Assembly: GCA_050261515.1 (NCBI GenBank)
Contig: JBLNDJ010000023.1
Span: 1 to 64,000, forward strand
Reading direction: 5' to 3'
Source: JBLNDJ01 sp050261515
Lineage (GTDB): Bacteria > Acidobacteriota > Terriglobia > Bryobacterales > Bryobacteraceae
DNA length: 64,000 nt
Shown here in pieces: positions 33,314-42,100 of this stretch. The translations under genes and the position numbers were made by a program. Below the pieces are notes generated by a model. That model was given only the letters and a program-made list of their open reading frames with translations, searched no databases and was not told where the DNA came from. Position 1 is the stretch's first letter. Each line of letters begins with the position of its first letter.

Positions 33314-34777
33314 ATGATTTTCAGGCCGGGTTTCGTTCATGGGCGCCCGCGGGGCGCGTCCCGTCCGTGCTGGTACGTGGATTCGGCGAACGGGGATGAT
33401 GCCAACAGCGGGAGGTCGCCGGCGAGCGCGCTGCGAAGCATCGGGGCCGCCCAGGCGCGGCTGAGCGCGGGCGATACGCTGGCGCTGGCGCGCGGATCGC
33501 ACTGGCGCGAGCAGTTGACGATTCCGGCGGAAGGCATCGAAGTGGAGGCGTACGGCGCCGGCGACAAGCCGCTGCTCGACGCTTCCGATGTGATCGATCC
33601 GGCGGCGTGGACGAAGACGCCGGGATTCGAGGACGTCTACGAAGCGGTGTTGCCGGTGCTGCAAATGGGGACGCAGACGTTTCCCGGGCTGTGGGAAGAC
33701 GGCGTCTGGCTGGGGTACAGGACCAGCACGGCGGCGGTCGATGCGGAGGCGGGAACCTACTTTCCGGCGGGCCTCGGAGGCGAGCCGGCGAGCCCTATGA
33801 CGGTCTACATACACACGAGCGACGGCTCGGACCCGCGCACCAACGGCAGGCGCTACGAGTATTCGCGGCGCGAGGCGGGGTTGAAGTCGCGCTTCCCGGT
33901 GAAGGTGAGCGGGGTGCACACGCGGCGGAATTGCGCGACTCCGGGGAGCCTGATCGTGGGGCCGAACTCGCACGTCGAGGACTGCCTGGCGTCGGACGGC
34001 ACGTTTCACAACGTGTACGCGTGCGGCGGGTGCTATTTGAAGAACGTCGAGGCGCGAAACGCGTATCACTACGACTCGCTGGCGATGTTCGTGTTCTTCG
34101 ACGACGCGGCGGCGGGCGAAGACATCACGCTCGAGGATTGCTGGGCGCACATGGATTCGATTCCCGGGCCGATTGCGCAGTCGCCGCTGGGGTTCTACGG
34201 GCATTCGGCGGCGGGCATATACGGAACGATCACGTACCGGCGGTGCCGGACGACGGGCCTGAACTCGGGACTCTCGGCAGGCAACGCGGCGCGGTGCGTG
34301 CTCGACGGGTGCACGGTGGAGGGCGCGCAGTGGCCGTACTCGGTGAACTGCGCGGAGTCGGAGGTGACCGGCTGCAGCGCGGTGGGGGGACCCATTTCGC
34401 GTGTGCTTTCTACCAATAACGGCACTGGATTGAACATCACGGTTCGGAATTTCGCGCTGGTGGATTCGCCGGAGGTGGGGTGCGAGGGATTCTTCGCTCC
34501 GGGGCCGGATGTCAGCCTGGATATTTCGGATTCGACGTTCGGGCCGATTGCGTGGAGCGCTTCCGCTGCCCGGGCTAAGTTGCGGTGCCACAGGATGACG
34601 TTCCGGGGCACTTACTACTACTACATGGATGTGGCTCCGGTGGACGCGTTCGAGGTGGAGAGCGACTATAACCATTTCGACGCGAATGGGAATGGGCTGT
34701 TCCGGTGGCGCGGGGTGGAGTATACGCTGGGGGCGTGGCGAGCGGCTACGGGACAGGATATCCATTCTGAAGCGTAG
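33314..34777 (+). CDS. Right-handed parallel beta-helix protein, tail-spike-like
   Basis: A 487-residue protein. The N-terminal CWYVDSANGDDANSGRSPAS and LSAGDTLALARGSHWREQLT are the classical opening of secreted or phage beta-helix proteins (pectate-lyase-like superfold). Repeated short strands with cysteine- and asparagine-rich turns follow (GPNSHVEDCLASDGTFHNVY, ACGGCYLKNVEARNAYHYDS). There is no signal peptide, which argues against an ordinary secreted lyase and for a phage-type tail spike or decorated structural protein. It ends just before a 7-base repeat array. Activity on a polysaccharide is inference from fold and location in a capsule locus. Confidence 0.75.
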   Translation: MIFRPGFVHGRPRGASRPCWYVDSANGDDANSGRSPASALRSIGAAQARLSAGDTLALARGSHWREQLTIPAEGIEVEAYGAGDKPLLDASDVIDPAAWTKTPGFEDVYEAVLPVLQMGTQTFPGLWEDGVWLGYRTSTAAVDAEAGTYFPAGLGGEPASPMTVYIHTSDGSDPRTNGRRYEYSRREAGLKSRFPVKVSGVHTRRNCATPGSLIVGPNSHVEDCLASDGTFHNVYACGGCYLKNVEARNAYHYDSLAMFVFFDDAAAGEDITLEDCWAHMDSIPGPIAQSPLGFYGHSAAGIYGTITYRRCRTTGLNSGLSAGNAARCVLDGCTVEGAQWPYSVNCAESEVTGCSAVGGPISRVLSTNNGTGLNITVRNFALVDSPEVGCEGFFAPGPDVSLDISDSTFGPIAWSASAARAKLRCHRMTFRGTYYYYMDVAPVDAFEVESDYNHFDANGNGLFRWRGVEYTLGAWRAATGQDIHSEA

Positions 34778-34780
34778 GGT

Positions 34781-34847
34781 AGAAGCCAGAAGTCAGAAGC
34801 CAGAAGTCAGAAGGCAGAAGCCAGAAGTCAGAAGTCAGAAGTCAGAA
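34781..34847. repeat. 7-base tandem repeat array 3
   Basis: About nine copies of AGAAGYC variants between the convergent beta-helix and four-helix-bundle genes. The stop codon and last residues (TSDF) of the four-helix protein are encoded within the array. Confidence 0.9.
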
Positions 34848-35193
34848 TGGCTCTCGCGTAGGTGGTTAGCATTCGGCTGAGTTCTTCTAGCGATTGGGTC
34901 AGTGCTTGGGTTTGACCGTAACCCAGGTCTTGGGTCAAGAGCAGGTAGTAACGACTTTCTTCTAAAGAGCCTTGGGCTATGTTGAGGTAGCGGGCTTTGT
35001 CTGGTTTTGTTCGCTTTCCGAAACCTTCGGCTATGTTGGCTGGGATGGAGATGGCTGCTCTTCTCATTTGTGCGGCAAGACCGTAGGTTTCTTGCTTGGG
35101 GAAAAGTTCAGTTAGTTTGTATATTCCGAGGACGAATTGATGCGATTTTTGCCAGACTTGCAGGTCTCGAAACGTTTTGGAGGGTTTCGTCAT
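34828..35193 (-). CDS. Four-helix bundle protein (S23/IVS family)
   Basis: A 121-residue protein of the four-helix-bundle family (TIGR02436), also known from open frames in 23S rRNA intervening sequences. The signature is present: TFRDLQVWQKSHQFVLGIYK, TELFPKQETYGLAAQMRRAA, SIPANIAEGFGKRTKPD and YLNIAQGSLEESRYYLLLT. Function unknown; relatives include the accessory protein of diversity-generating retroelements, but no reverse transcriptase or variable repeat is nearby. Base composition is visibly lower in GC than most of the window, suggesting transfer. Its ATG overlaps the tyrosine kinase stop (ATGA), so it is translated as part of the polysaccharide operon. Its 3' end lies in a repeat array. 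Confidence 0.9.
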   Translation of the reverse strand: MTKPSKTFRDLQVWQKSHQFVLGIYKLTELFPKQETYGLAAQMRRAAISIPANIAEGFGKRTKPDKARYLNIAQGSLEESRYYLLLTQDLGYGQTQALTQSLEELSRMLTTYARAILTSDF

Positions 35194-37409
35194 CCGGCTT
35201 CCTGGGTGTAATAGGCTTTGTAGCGATCGTAATATCTGTAATTGCCGTGGCGGCTGGAGCGTTTGGGGTTCCAGTCGTTCAGGATCGAACCCAGGAGGGG
35301 GGAGCCGTCGTTTTGGAATTTTTTGCAGGCGGCTTGCAGGTTGTCTTTTGTGGTTTGGTTGGCTCTCGCTACCAGGATGACTGCGTCGGCGTTTCTTGCC
35401 AGGACTCGGGCGTCCGGCATCGTTAGCATGGGCGGGGTGTCGATCAGGATCAGGTCGAAACTGGCTCGGAGCAGCGTGAGCAGGTCGTTGACCCGGTTTG
35501 AGAATAAGAGGGGGGCTTCGGCCAGGGTTGAGCGGCCGCTGGTCAGGACGGTCAGGTTCGGGATTTGCGTGGCCCGGAGGAGTCCTTCCAACGGCTCTTT
35601 CACGGGCTCGGGGCGGCGGAGGAGGTCGGCCAGGCCGGTTTCGTTTTCCAGATCGAACACCTGGTGGAGCCGGGGCTTTCTCAGGTCGGCGTCGATCAGG
35701 AGAACTTTGGCTCCTACTTCGGCCAGCGCGATGGCCAGGTTGCTGGCAACCATCGTCTTTCCTTCTTTGGGCGAGGGGCTCGAGAGGACCAGGGTTTTGG
35801 GGCGCTCGCGGCCGGCGGTGAAGAGAATCGAGGCGATTGCTCCCCGGAAGGATTCGGCCATGGCTGAGGGCTTGCGTTGCCAGGTGACGAGTTCCAGGCG
35901 GCCGGCGTCGTGCCGGCGCAGGCGGCGCTTTCTGGCGGGGTCGGCGGCGGCCGAGGGGATGAGACCGATCTCGGGCACCCCCAGGAATGCCGCGGTGTCT
36001 CCGGGTTCCTGTACATTGGTTCCGGCGCGCTCTCTGGCTACGACGTAGACCAGGCCTAAGAATGTACCCGCGATCAATCCGGCAGCGGTGTTGTGGAACA
36101 GATCCGGCTTGTAAGGGGCTTCCGGGGGAATGGCCGGGTCGAGGATTCTGATGTTACTCGCCCGCATGGCGGAAGCGATGCCGGCTTCGCGGACCCGCTG
36201 GAGCATGGCGTCATAGGCCTGGCGGTTGGTGTCCACCTCGCGCTTGAGGATGTTGTAGTGCGCGACGCGGCCGGCCTGCCCGCTGACGAGGAGAACGTGT
36301 TCGGCGCATTCCCTGGTGAGCAGGGATTCGCGGCGGACGGCGGCTTCGTAGTCGTTCCTGATGCGGCGGACGATGTTTTCGCGCTGCGCGGCGAGCGCGG
36401 ATTCGAGCGCGGCGATCTGGGCTTCGACCCGCTTGACCTTCGGGTGCGCGGCGGTCAGGGCCGAGGTGAGATCGGCGAACTGGCGGCGCAAGTCGGTCAG
36501 CCTGGATTGCGATTCCTTGAGCGAGCCGTCGTCGAGCACGTCGGGCAGCGATTCGGGCGCGGCGGTGGCCGCCACTTCATACTTCGACTGGCGGGCGACC
36601 CGATCCGCCTGCGCCTTCGAGAGTTCCTCCTGCAACTGCCTCAGTTTTTCCTCTTCTACGTTGTTCTTCTCCGATGTAAATACCAAGCCTGCGTCGCGCG
36701 CATAGCTCCGGAGCTGCTCCTCCGATTCTTCGAGCTTCGTGCGTACATCTCCCATCTGGCGAAGGAGCCAGTTGCCGGTGTCCTGCGTGGTCTTCCAGCG
36801 CGATTCGAGGTTCTGATCGATGAATTCGTGGGTGAGGGTGTTGACGAACTCGGCGGCGAGGGCGGGGTCCTTGGAATCGGCCGTGATGTCGATGATGCGG
36901 CTGTTGGGATGTGCGCGGATCTTGAGGTTGAAGGCTCCGCCGGCGGGCGCGGCGGGCTGGAACAATCCGGCGCCTTTCGCGAAATCGGAGAGGCGATCAC
37001 GAGCGGGGCGGTAATCGAAGCCCAATTTCTTCGAGACGCGCTCGAGCAGGGAGCGGCTCTGGAGGACTCGGAGCTGGGTTTGGATGTCGGATTCGGCGTA
37101 AGAGGCGGGGGATTCGCTGGTGGGGCTGACGTTCCTCATGTTGAGGAAGTCCTCGTTGAGGCCGAGGATTTCGATGGAGGTCTTCGCCTGGTAGACGGGG
37201 GTTTGCGGGAGTGTGAATAGAAGGGCGGCGAGGCCTCCGAGGAAGGTGGCGAGCAGGAGGACTTTCCTGTGGCGTTGAAGAAGGCGCCAGTAGACGAGGA
37301 GGCCTCCGGAGAAGAGCGCGGGGGTGCGGTCGAGGGTGTCGGGCGGCGGCGCGTTGACGACTTCGAGCCTGGGGGCGGGCGGGTTGGATGGTCTGAGTTC
37401 GAGGTCCAT
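35190..37409 (-). CDS. Polysaccharide co-polymerase with bacterial tyrosine autokinase (Wzc-like)
   Basis: A 739-residue inner-membrane protein controlling chain length and export. The N-terminal Wzz domain starts at VYWRLLQRHRKVLLLATFLG (first transmembrane helix), followed by coiled coils (about residues 185-400, GNVR region), a second helix near residue 435 (AAGLIAGTFLGLVYVVAR) and a cytoplasmic BY-kinase. Walker A is SPSPKEGKT (near 544-552), Walker A' VLLIDADLRKP, and Walker B LILIDTPP. The C-terminal tyrosine cluster has six Tyr between about 724 and 734 (NYRYYDRYKAYY), the autophosphorylation tail. It starts one base after the export gene (37411) and its stop overlaps the four-helix gene. 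Confidence 0.95.
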   Translation of the reverse strand: MDLELRPSNPPAPRLEVVNAPPPDTLDRTPALFSGGLLVYWRLLQRHRKVLLLATFLGGLAALLFTLPQTPVYQAKTSIEILGLNEDFLNMRNVSPTSESPASYAESDIQTQLRVLQSRSLLERVSKKLGFDYRPARDRLSDFAKGAGLFQPAAPAGGAFNLKIRAHPNSRIIDITADSKDPALAAEFVNTLTHEFIDQNLESRWKTTQDTGNWLLRQMGDVRTKLEESEEQLRSYARDAGLVFTSEKNNVEEEKLRQLQEELSKAQADRVARQSKYEVAATAAPESLPDVLDDGSLKESQSRLTDLRRQFADLTSALTAAHPKVKRVEAQIAALESALAAQRENIVRRIRNDYEAAVRRESLLTRECAEHVLLVSGQAGRVAHYNILKREVDTNRQAYDAMLQRVREAGIASAMRASNIRILDPAIPPEAPYKPDLFHNTAAGLIAGTFLGLVYVVARERAGTNVQEPGDTAAFLGVPEIGLIPSAAADPARKRRLRRHDAGRLELVTWQRKPSAMAESFRGAIASILFTAGRERPKTLVLSSPSPKEGKTMVASNLAIALAEVGAKVLLIDADLRKPRLHQVFDLENETGLADLLRRPEPVKEPLEGLLRATQIPNLTVLTSGRSTLAEAPLLFSNRVNDLLTLLRASFDLILIDTPPMLTMPDARVLARNADAVILVARANQTTKDNLQAACKKFQNDGSPLLGSILNDWNPKRSSRHGNYRYYDRYKAYYTQEAG

Positions 37410-37410
37410 G

Positions 37411-38361
37411 TTAGTGGCGCCAGATAGCGATGCCGGTTCCGATCTGGAGGGCGGCTTCGAGTCCGCGCACGGTGGCGCTTTTCGCCATGCTGGTGGGAAC
37501 GAAGAGGATGTCGCCGGCGTTGAGGGCGACGTCGGCGGAGCGGCCGGCGACGATCTTCCGCAGGTCGATGGGGACTTCGGTGCGGTTGGCGCCCCCGGGG
37601 CTGCGCTTGAGAATTTTCGCGCTGCGCGGCGCGGCGGCGGGGCCGAAGCCTTCGGCGAGCGAGAGGGCCTGAAGGACGGTCATGTTTTCCTTTTCGTTGA
37701 GGACGAAGCCGCCCGAGCGCTTGACGGCTCCGATCACGTAGATCATGTCGGCCGTGGGGACGGAGATGACGTCGTTGGGGCAGATGACGATGTTCTCCTG
37801 CGGGTTGCGCGCGCCGATGATGGAGGCGACCGAGACCTGGGCGACGGAGTAGGCGCCGGTGGAATCGGGGGCGGCGCCGGCGAGCGGGATGGGGCCGTAT
37901 TCGGCGCGGCGTGTGATTTTGATGGAGTGGCCGGCGTCCTGGCGGAGACCGCCCGCCATGGAGAGAATTTCGAAGAGGGTCTTGCGTCCTTCGAGCTGCT
38001 GGAGGCCGGGGTGGGCGACGGCGCCGAGGACGGAGACGGGCTGGCTGCGGAATTCGGCGACGGAGACGGAGACCTGCGGTTCCTTGATGTAAGTGCGGAG
38101 GCGCGCGGCGATTTCGGTTTCGAGCTGCTCGACGGTAAGGCCGGCGGCGCGGAGGCGGCCGATGAGGGGGAGACGGAGGTCGCCGGTAGTCTCGATGCGG
38201 AGGGGGCTTTCGCCGAATTCGTCGGCGTCGAGCGCCCGGACGGTGATGCGGTCGTTGGGTCCGAGGATGTAGGCGCGCGCGGGCTCGGCGGGCGGCGCGG
38301 CGGTGGCGGCGGCGCTCGCGAGGACGAGTGCGGCGAGGGCGATCCAGGGGGCGGGTTTCAT
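37411..38361 (-). CDS. Polysaccharide export protein (Wza-like)
   Basis: A 316-residue exported protein with a Poly_export domain (RAYILGPNDRITVRALDADE) and two SLBB-type domains (VSVLGAVAHPGLQQLEGRKT, IYVIGAVKRSGGFVLNEKEN). In the Wza family this forms the outer-membrane export channel. The signal peptide (KPAPWIALAALVLASAAATA) lacks a lipobox cysteine, so unlike E. coli Wza it is probably not a lipoprotein. ATG 38361 places the signal peptide at the N-terminus; an earlier in-frame ATG (38478) would lie in the NusG-like gene. It precedes the tyrosine kinase by one base. Confidence 0.92.
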   Translation of the reverse strand: MKPAPWIALAALVLASAAATAAPPAEPARAYILGPNDRITVRALDADEFGESPLRIETTGDLRLPLIGRLRAAGLTVEQLETEIAARLRTYIKEPQVSVSVAEFRSQPVSVLGAVAHPGLQQLEGRKTLFEILSMAGGLRQDAGHSIKITRRAEYGPIPLAGAAPDSTGAYSVAQVSVASIIGARNPQENIVICPNDVISVPTADMIYVIGAVKRSGGFVLNEKENMTVLQALSLAEGFGPAAAPRSAKILKRSPGGANRTEVPIDLRKIVAGRSADVALNAGDILFVPTSMAKSATVRGLEAALQIGTGIAIWRH

Positions 38362-38443
38362 TCGTTTGTGGCGCGTTTTAGGGCTTTTGGGCAAAGCTCG
38401 CGCTCTGCGACTCCCATGGGGGCCGGTTTCGGATGTTGATTTT

Positions 38444-38977
38444 TCAGCCGCAGGCGATTTGGGCCGCGTGGGCGCCAAAGTGCCGCGGAGCTTGTGTACC
38501 TTCGCCGGCGGGCGCGTCGAGTCCGGCGATGAGGGCGCGGCGAAGCGCCTCGACGCTGAGGACGAGCTGCCGGGTTTTCCTGACCTTGATGACAGCGCCG
38601 CGGGCGCCGCGGAGGGGTCCGCCGGCGACGGTCATCTTTTCGGTCTGTTCCTTGTAGGGCCACGGCCGGAGGGGCACGCCGGCGCGGATCGCGGCCCGGA
38701 TGGCTTCGATCTCTTCGGTGGGGATGACGGCGGCTTCGTGTCCGGCGGCGACGAGAGCGAGGACGCCGGGGACGTCGTAGAGGGCGCGGCGCTCGTGGAG
38801 CGAGAAGCGACAGAAGACGAAGCCGGGGAACAGGGGCAGATCGAGTTCGCGGATGCGTCCGGCCGCGCGGCGCTGGGTGCGATAGAGCGGCAGGAAGCTT
38901 TCGCGACCGAGGGACGACAGATGGCGGTGGACGGATTTCTCGTGTTGCGGTTTGACGAGAAGCGCGTACCAATGCAC
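38444..38977 (-). CDS. NusG-like transcription antiterminator of the polysaccharide operon
   Basis: A 177-residue NusG paralogue. The NGN domain starts HWYALLVKPQHEKSVHRHL and continues with LPLFPGFVFCRFSLHERRAL and YDVPGVLALVAAGHEAAVIP; a KOW-like segment follows (VAGGPLRGARGAVIKVRKTR). NusG-like paralogues of this kind (RfaH, UpxY, LoaP) act in long polysaccharide operons by preventing Rho- or hairpin-dependent termination. As first gene of the locus it would act in cis on the about 19-kb transcription unit. The GTG start has GGAGGAG upstream. The leader is C-rich and G-poor. Confidence 0.9.
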   Translation of the reverse strand: MHWYALLVKPQHEKSVHRHLSSLGRESFLPLYRTQRRAAGRIRELDLPLFPGFVFCRFSLHERRALYDVPGVLALVAAGHEAAVIPTEEIEAIRAAIRAGVPLRPWPYKEQTEKMTVAGGPLRGARGAVIKVRKTRQLVLSVEALRRALIAGLDAPAGEGTQAPRHFGAHAAQIACG

Positions 38978-39037
38978 GGATGTCGTGTCTCCTCCGCGTT
39001 GGCGCCGTGCGGTGCAGGCGCGGGTTATCTGGCGTTC

Positions 39038-39095
39038 AGAGAGGTAGTGGGGGGAGTGGGGGGAAGTTCTCGGGGAGAGTTGGGGGGAGATTACA
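39038..39095 (-). promoter_or_regulatory. C-rich, G-poor leader (rut-like) before the antiterminator gene
   Basis: On the transcribed (minus) strand about 58 bases contain long C runs and only three G residues, the composition of Rho utilisation sites. A TGTAAT box (complement of 39090-39095) is a possible -10 at its upstream edge; no -35 is obvious. The following gene encodes a NusG-like antiterminator, so Rho control is plausible. Confidence 0.45.
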
Positions 39096-39160
39096 GGATG
39101 GTCTGAGTTAGCCGCGCGGAAGCGCCGACACTCTTGTCGACAATGCGGCTGGAGAAGAGA

Positions 39161-42100
39161 CTAGTTGCGATTCCAACGGCGTGGGCGCCAACTCCGGATG
39201 ACCTCCTGAATCTGGGCCGTGGCGGGTGTCCAGATCGCAAAGCGTCGGCGATTCATCAGCTCAAGGCGTCGGAGGACCTGCTGACGATCGCGGCCTGTAA
39301 TTAGAACACTCAGGAGAAGATCCGAGGTCAGTTGTCGGGTTACCGACAAGAGTGGCTCATTCCACAACTCATTCAGCACCTCGAGGCCTATACTAATCGC
39401 GTCCTCGGCGTTGTAGTCTGGCCCGGCCAATGCCTGAAGAAACGCAGCGACCTCTGCGGTGGGCGACCAATGGTTTTTCTTGAGCACCCAGACGAGGTCG
39501 TCCTTCGTGATCGATACGAAGCTGAAACCCCTGTCGACGAGCCATTGAACGGATTCGTGATACTCGCTCTCTGATATTACCGATCGAGCTCGAAGATGTC
39601 TTAGCACCGACAGGCTGCCAACGTTGGACAGCGAATAGGAGCTCTGTGCGAGCACGCGCAGCGGCAGGTCATCTGAAACCATAACTAGGCCAGAGTCCAC
39701 GGCCGTCGATAGGGTTGAAAGGGCAACCGTGCCTAAGATCTCTTGGATCTCGAGCTTCCCGATCTCCTCCAACGCCATCTGCCCACCCGGTGCCACGACT
39801 TGGCATTTCATTCGCGTGAAATCAAGCAACTGCTGATAGAACTCGCGTTCCCGAGTGACTTCTTCGGAGGTCCGGTTGAAGACCTGAATATGGCCGGGGG
39901 TGTCGCTGAGAAGATATCCGGTGTGCTTTTCCGGGAAGAGGTTCATCATGGCTTCGGTCAACGCATCGATCTGTTGTTGAGTCACGTGGATCGCATCGAA
40001 TGCCCCGGCCAATTTAGTTAGGAGTCCCAAAGACTGCAGCGTTACGAATGCGGACGTTTCGAGAAGGACCCGCTTTGTCTTCGATAGGATCTGTTCCTCT
40101 TCCGCCATCCGCTCAAGAGTTCCATGGTAGCTGAGGATTTTGATTCGACGGTCTTCGATGAACGCGCGGAACATCTCCACTTCGGACTTGCCGAACAACC
40201 GCGCTGCGGCACAGGCCGGGAGCTTTCCTCTTCGATAAATATCGAGGATGAGTTCGGCTCGGGTTCTCTGACGGTCCAGCATGACGACGATCTTGGTGAT
40301 GTCGTCGTCTTCTACCTCTATGCGGGCCAAGCCGTAATGAGCTGGAAATCTCTCCGCGAAACGGCCCATACAGTCCTGAAACGCGCGGACGTACTTGCTC
40401 TGAACTGCCTGGATCTCGTATTCAGATTCGAATGGTCCACCCTCCGGAAATCGAAATCGATCGCCGATGCGTCTGCCGAACATCTGCACCGCTAAGGGAT
40501 GCCCAGTCGACAGCCAGTCCTTGGCAGTATCACTCTCACCGTCCACCACGGTCAGAGTCTGATTCTCCGCCCCATGCCGAAGGGTGACTACACAATCGGC
40601 TGCCACTACGTCTGGGTGAAACAAATCCTTGTCCACTTCTTCTCGACGGAGGAAAGTGTTGACATAAAAAAGGTGAATTTCAGGGCTGTTCGGTTCCTCC
40701 TGCAGAAGCCGATAGGCAAAAACAAGGGCGTCTGGCAAGCGGAGCAGTGTCCGGAGCATTGCGGCGTCCTGTATCGACTCGGAGTCCGCGACAATCGAAT
40801 CCAGCCCGACCTGAAGGGTCAGTTCCGTTGCTTCAACTTCCTTGCCTTGTCGAAAATGGTTGAGAGCCATCTTCAGCTTCTGTCGTTCCGGCGAGGCGCC
40901 CGTTCTCATCAACTCGGTTCGGAGGCGGTTCGCGCTGTCAAGATCTCCCGTTCGCTCGTAGATGAGAGCCTCGATCTCGGAAAACTCGGGGACCGCCGGC
41001 CCGCCATTCCGAACTCCTTGCGCCACCTGCAAGGCTTTGCCCATCCTGCCGGCATTAAAGAGGGCGATCAACCGTCGCCGCGATTCGGGGGAGTCGTCCA
41101 GAGGGACTGGTACCAGCTGGTACGTATCGGCAGCCTCATCGAAGCGCTTGGCACGGTAGAGAATGTCTCCTAGCTGAACTCGATATCGTGCCGCTTGCTG
41201 GACTCCAGCCCGCTCCACGGCCGATCGCGCCGATGCCACAGCTTTATCGAAATCACCTTCGCGAGAATAGTATTCGGCAATGATCCTGTGGGCTTCCGGA
41301 TCATCCGGAATAGATGCCAGTGAGCTGAGCAGTTCATCACACGCAGCCGCATCCTTTAGCCGCTGGCAGGCTATAAGGAGAAGGTCTTTGACGATTAGGC
41401 GATCTTCACCCTGGCTGGAGCCGACCATGGACTCAAGTAACACACGGGCATCGGCCGGTTTATTAAGATTGAGGTACGCCCCCGCCAAGAGCGGAACTAC
41501 TTCGGCTTTCAGTTCCGGAGAATGAATTTGTTCGAAGCAGCGGACTGCTTCATCAGGCCGCTCGGTGTGCAGGTAGAGACTGCCCAGGTTACGCTTGACC
41601 CCCTCCATGGATGGGTCGAGCCGGAGCGCGTACTCGTGGTCTTGTCTAGCATCGTCGTAGCGACCAAGAAGTGTCCTCGCGACGCCGCGATTTACGAGGG
41701 TGTACTTGAGTTCGCGGCGGCTTTCGGAGCCGACAAGAAGCTGCTCCGCCTTCGAGAAAAAGGCCTCAGCTTCTTCGATACGCGCTCTCACCTCATCGGG
41801 AATCCAGTTCGGCGACGCCGCAGTCCGTTGCAGTTGACGTTGAGCGGGCATGAGAATCGCTCTACCCAGCAACTCCCATGCCTCTGGACGGTTGGCGTCG
41901 AGTTCATTGTGGCGGCGCAGGTAGTGTTCGGCTTCATCGAACTTCTGCTGATCGTGTGCAATGTACCCAAGCGTGTACAAGACGTCGCTGTCGTTGGCCA
42001 AGGTGGGTTGCGCGTTCAGCAAAGCCTGAACTTCACTATCTCTGTTAAGCTCGTGCAGACAGGCGAATCGAAGAGCATTGGCGCTGGAGTCATCTGAATC

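Noticed and set aside
32933..34765. Long minus-strand open frame opposite the beta-helix gene
   Set aside because: Arg/His/Pro-rich shadow without motifs. It would bridge the operon on the minus strand, which was attractive, but the plus-strand beta-helix signature and ribosome-binding site of the 33002 gene are stronger.
22587..34847. Tandem repeats considered as CRISPR arrays
   Set aside because: Units are 7 bases long, directly adjacent and degenerate; there are no spacers and no cas genes.
34828..35193. Four-helix protein as accessory protein of a diversity-generating retroelement
   Set aside because: No reverse transcriptase gene and no template/variable repeat pair nearby; the S23-type signature fits the broader family. 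The adjacent beta-helix protein shows no variable C-terminal region.
34828..35193. Four-helix gene as part of a 23S rRNA intervening sequence
   Set aside because: No rRNA sequence flanks it; it is coupled to a tyrosine kinase gene.
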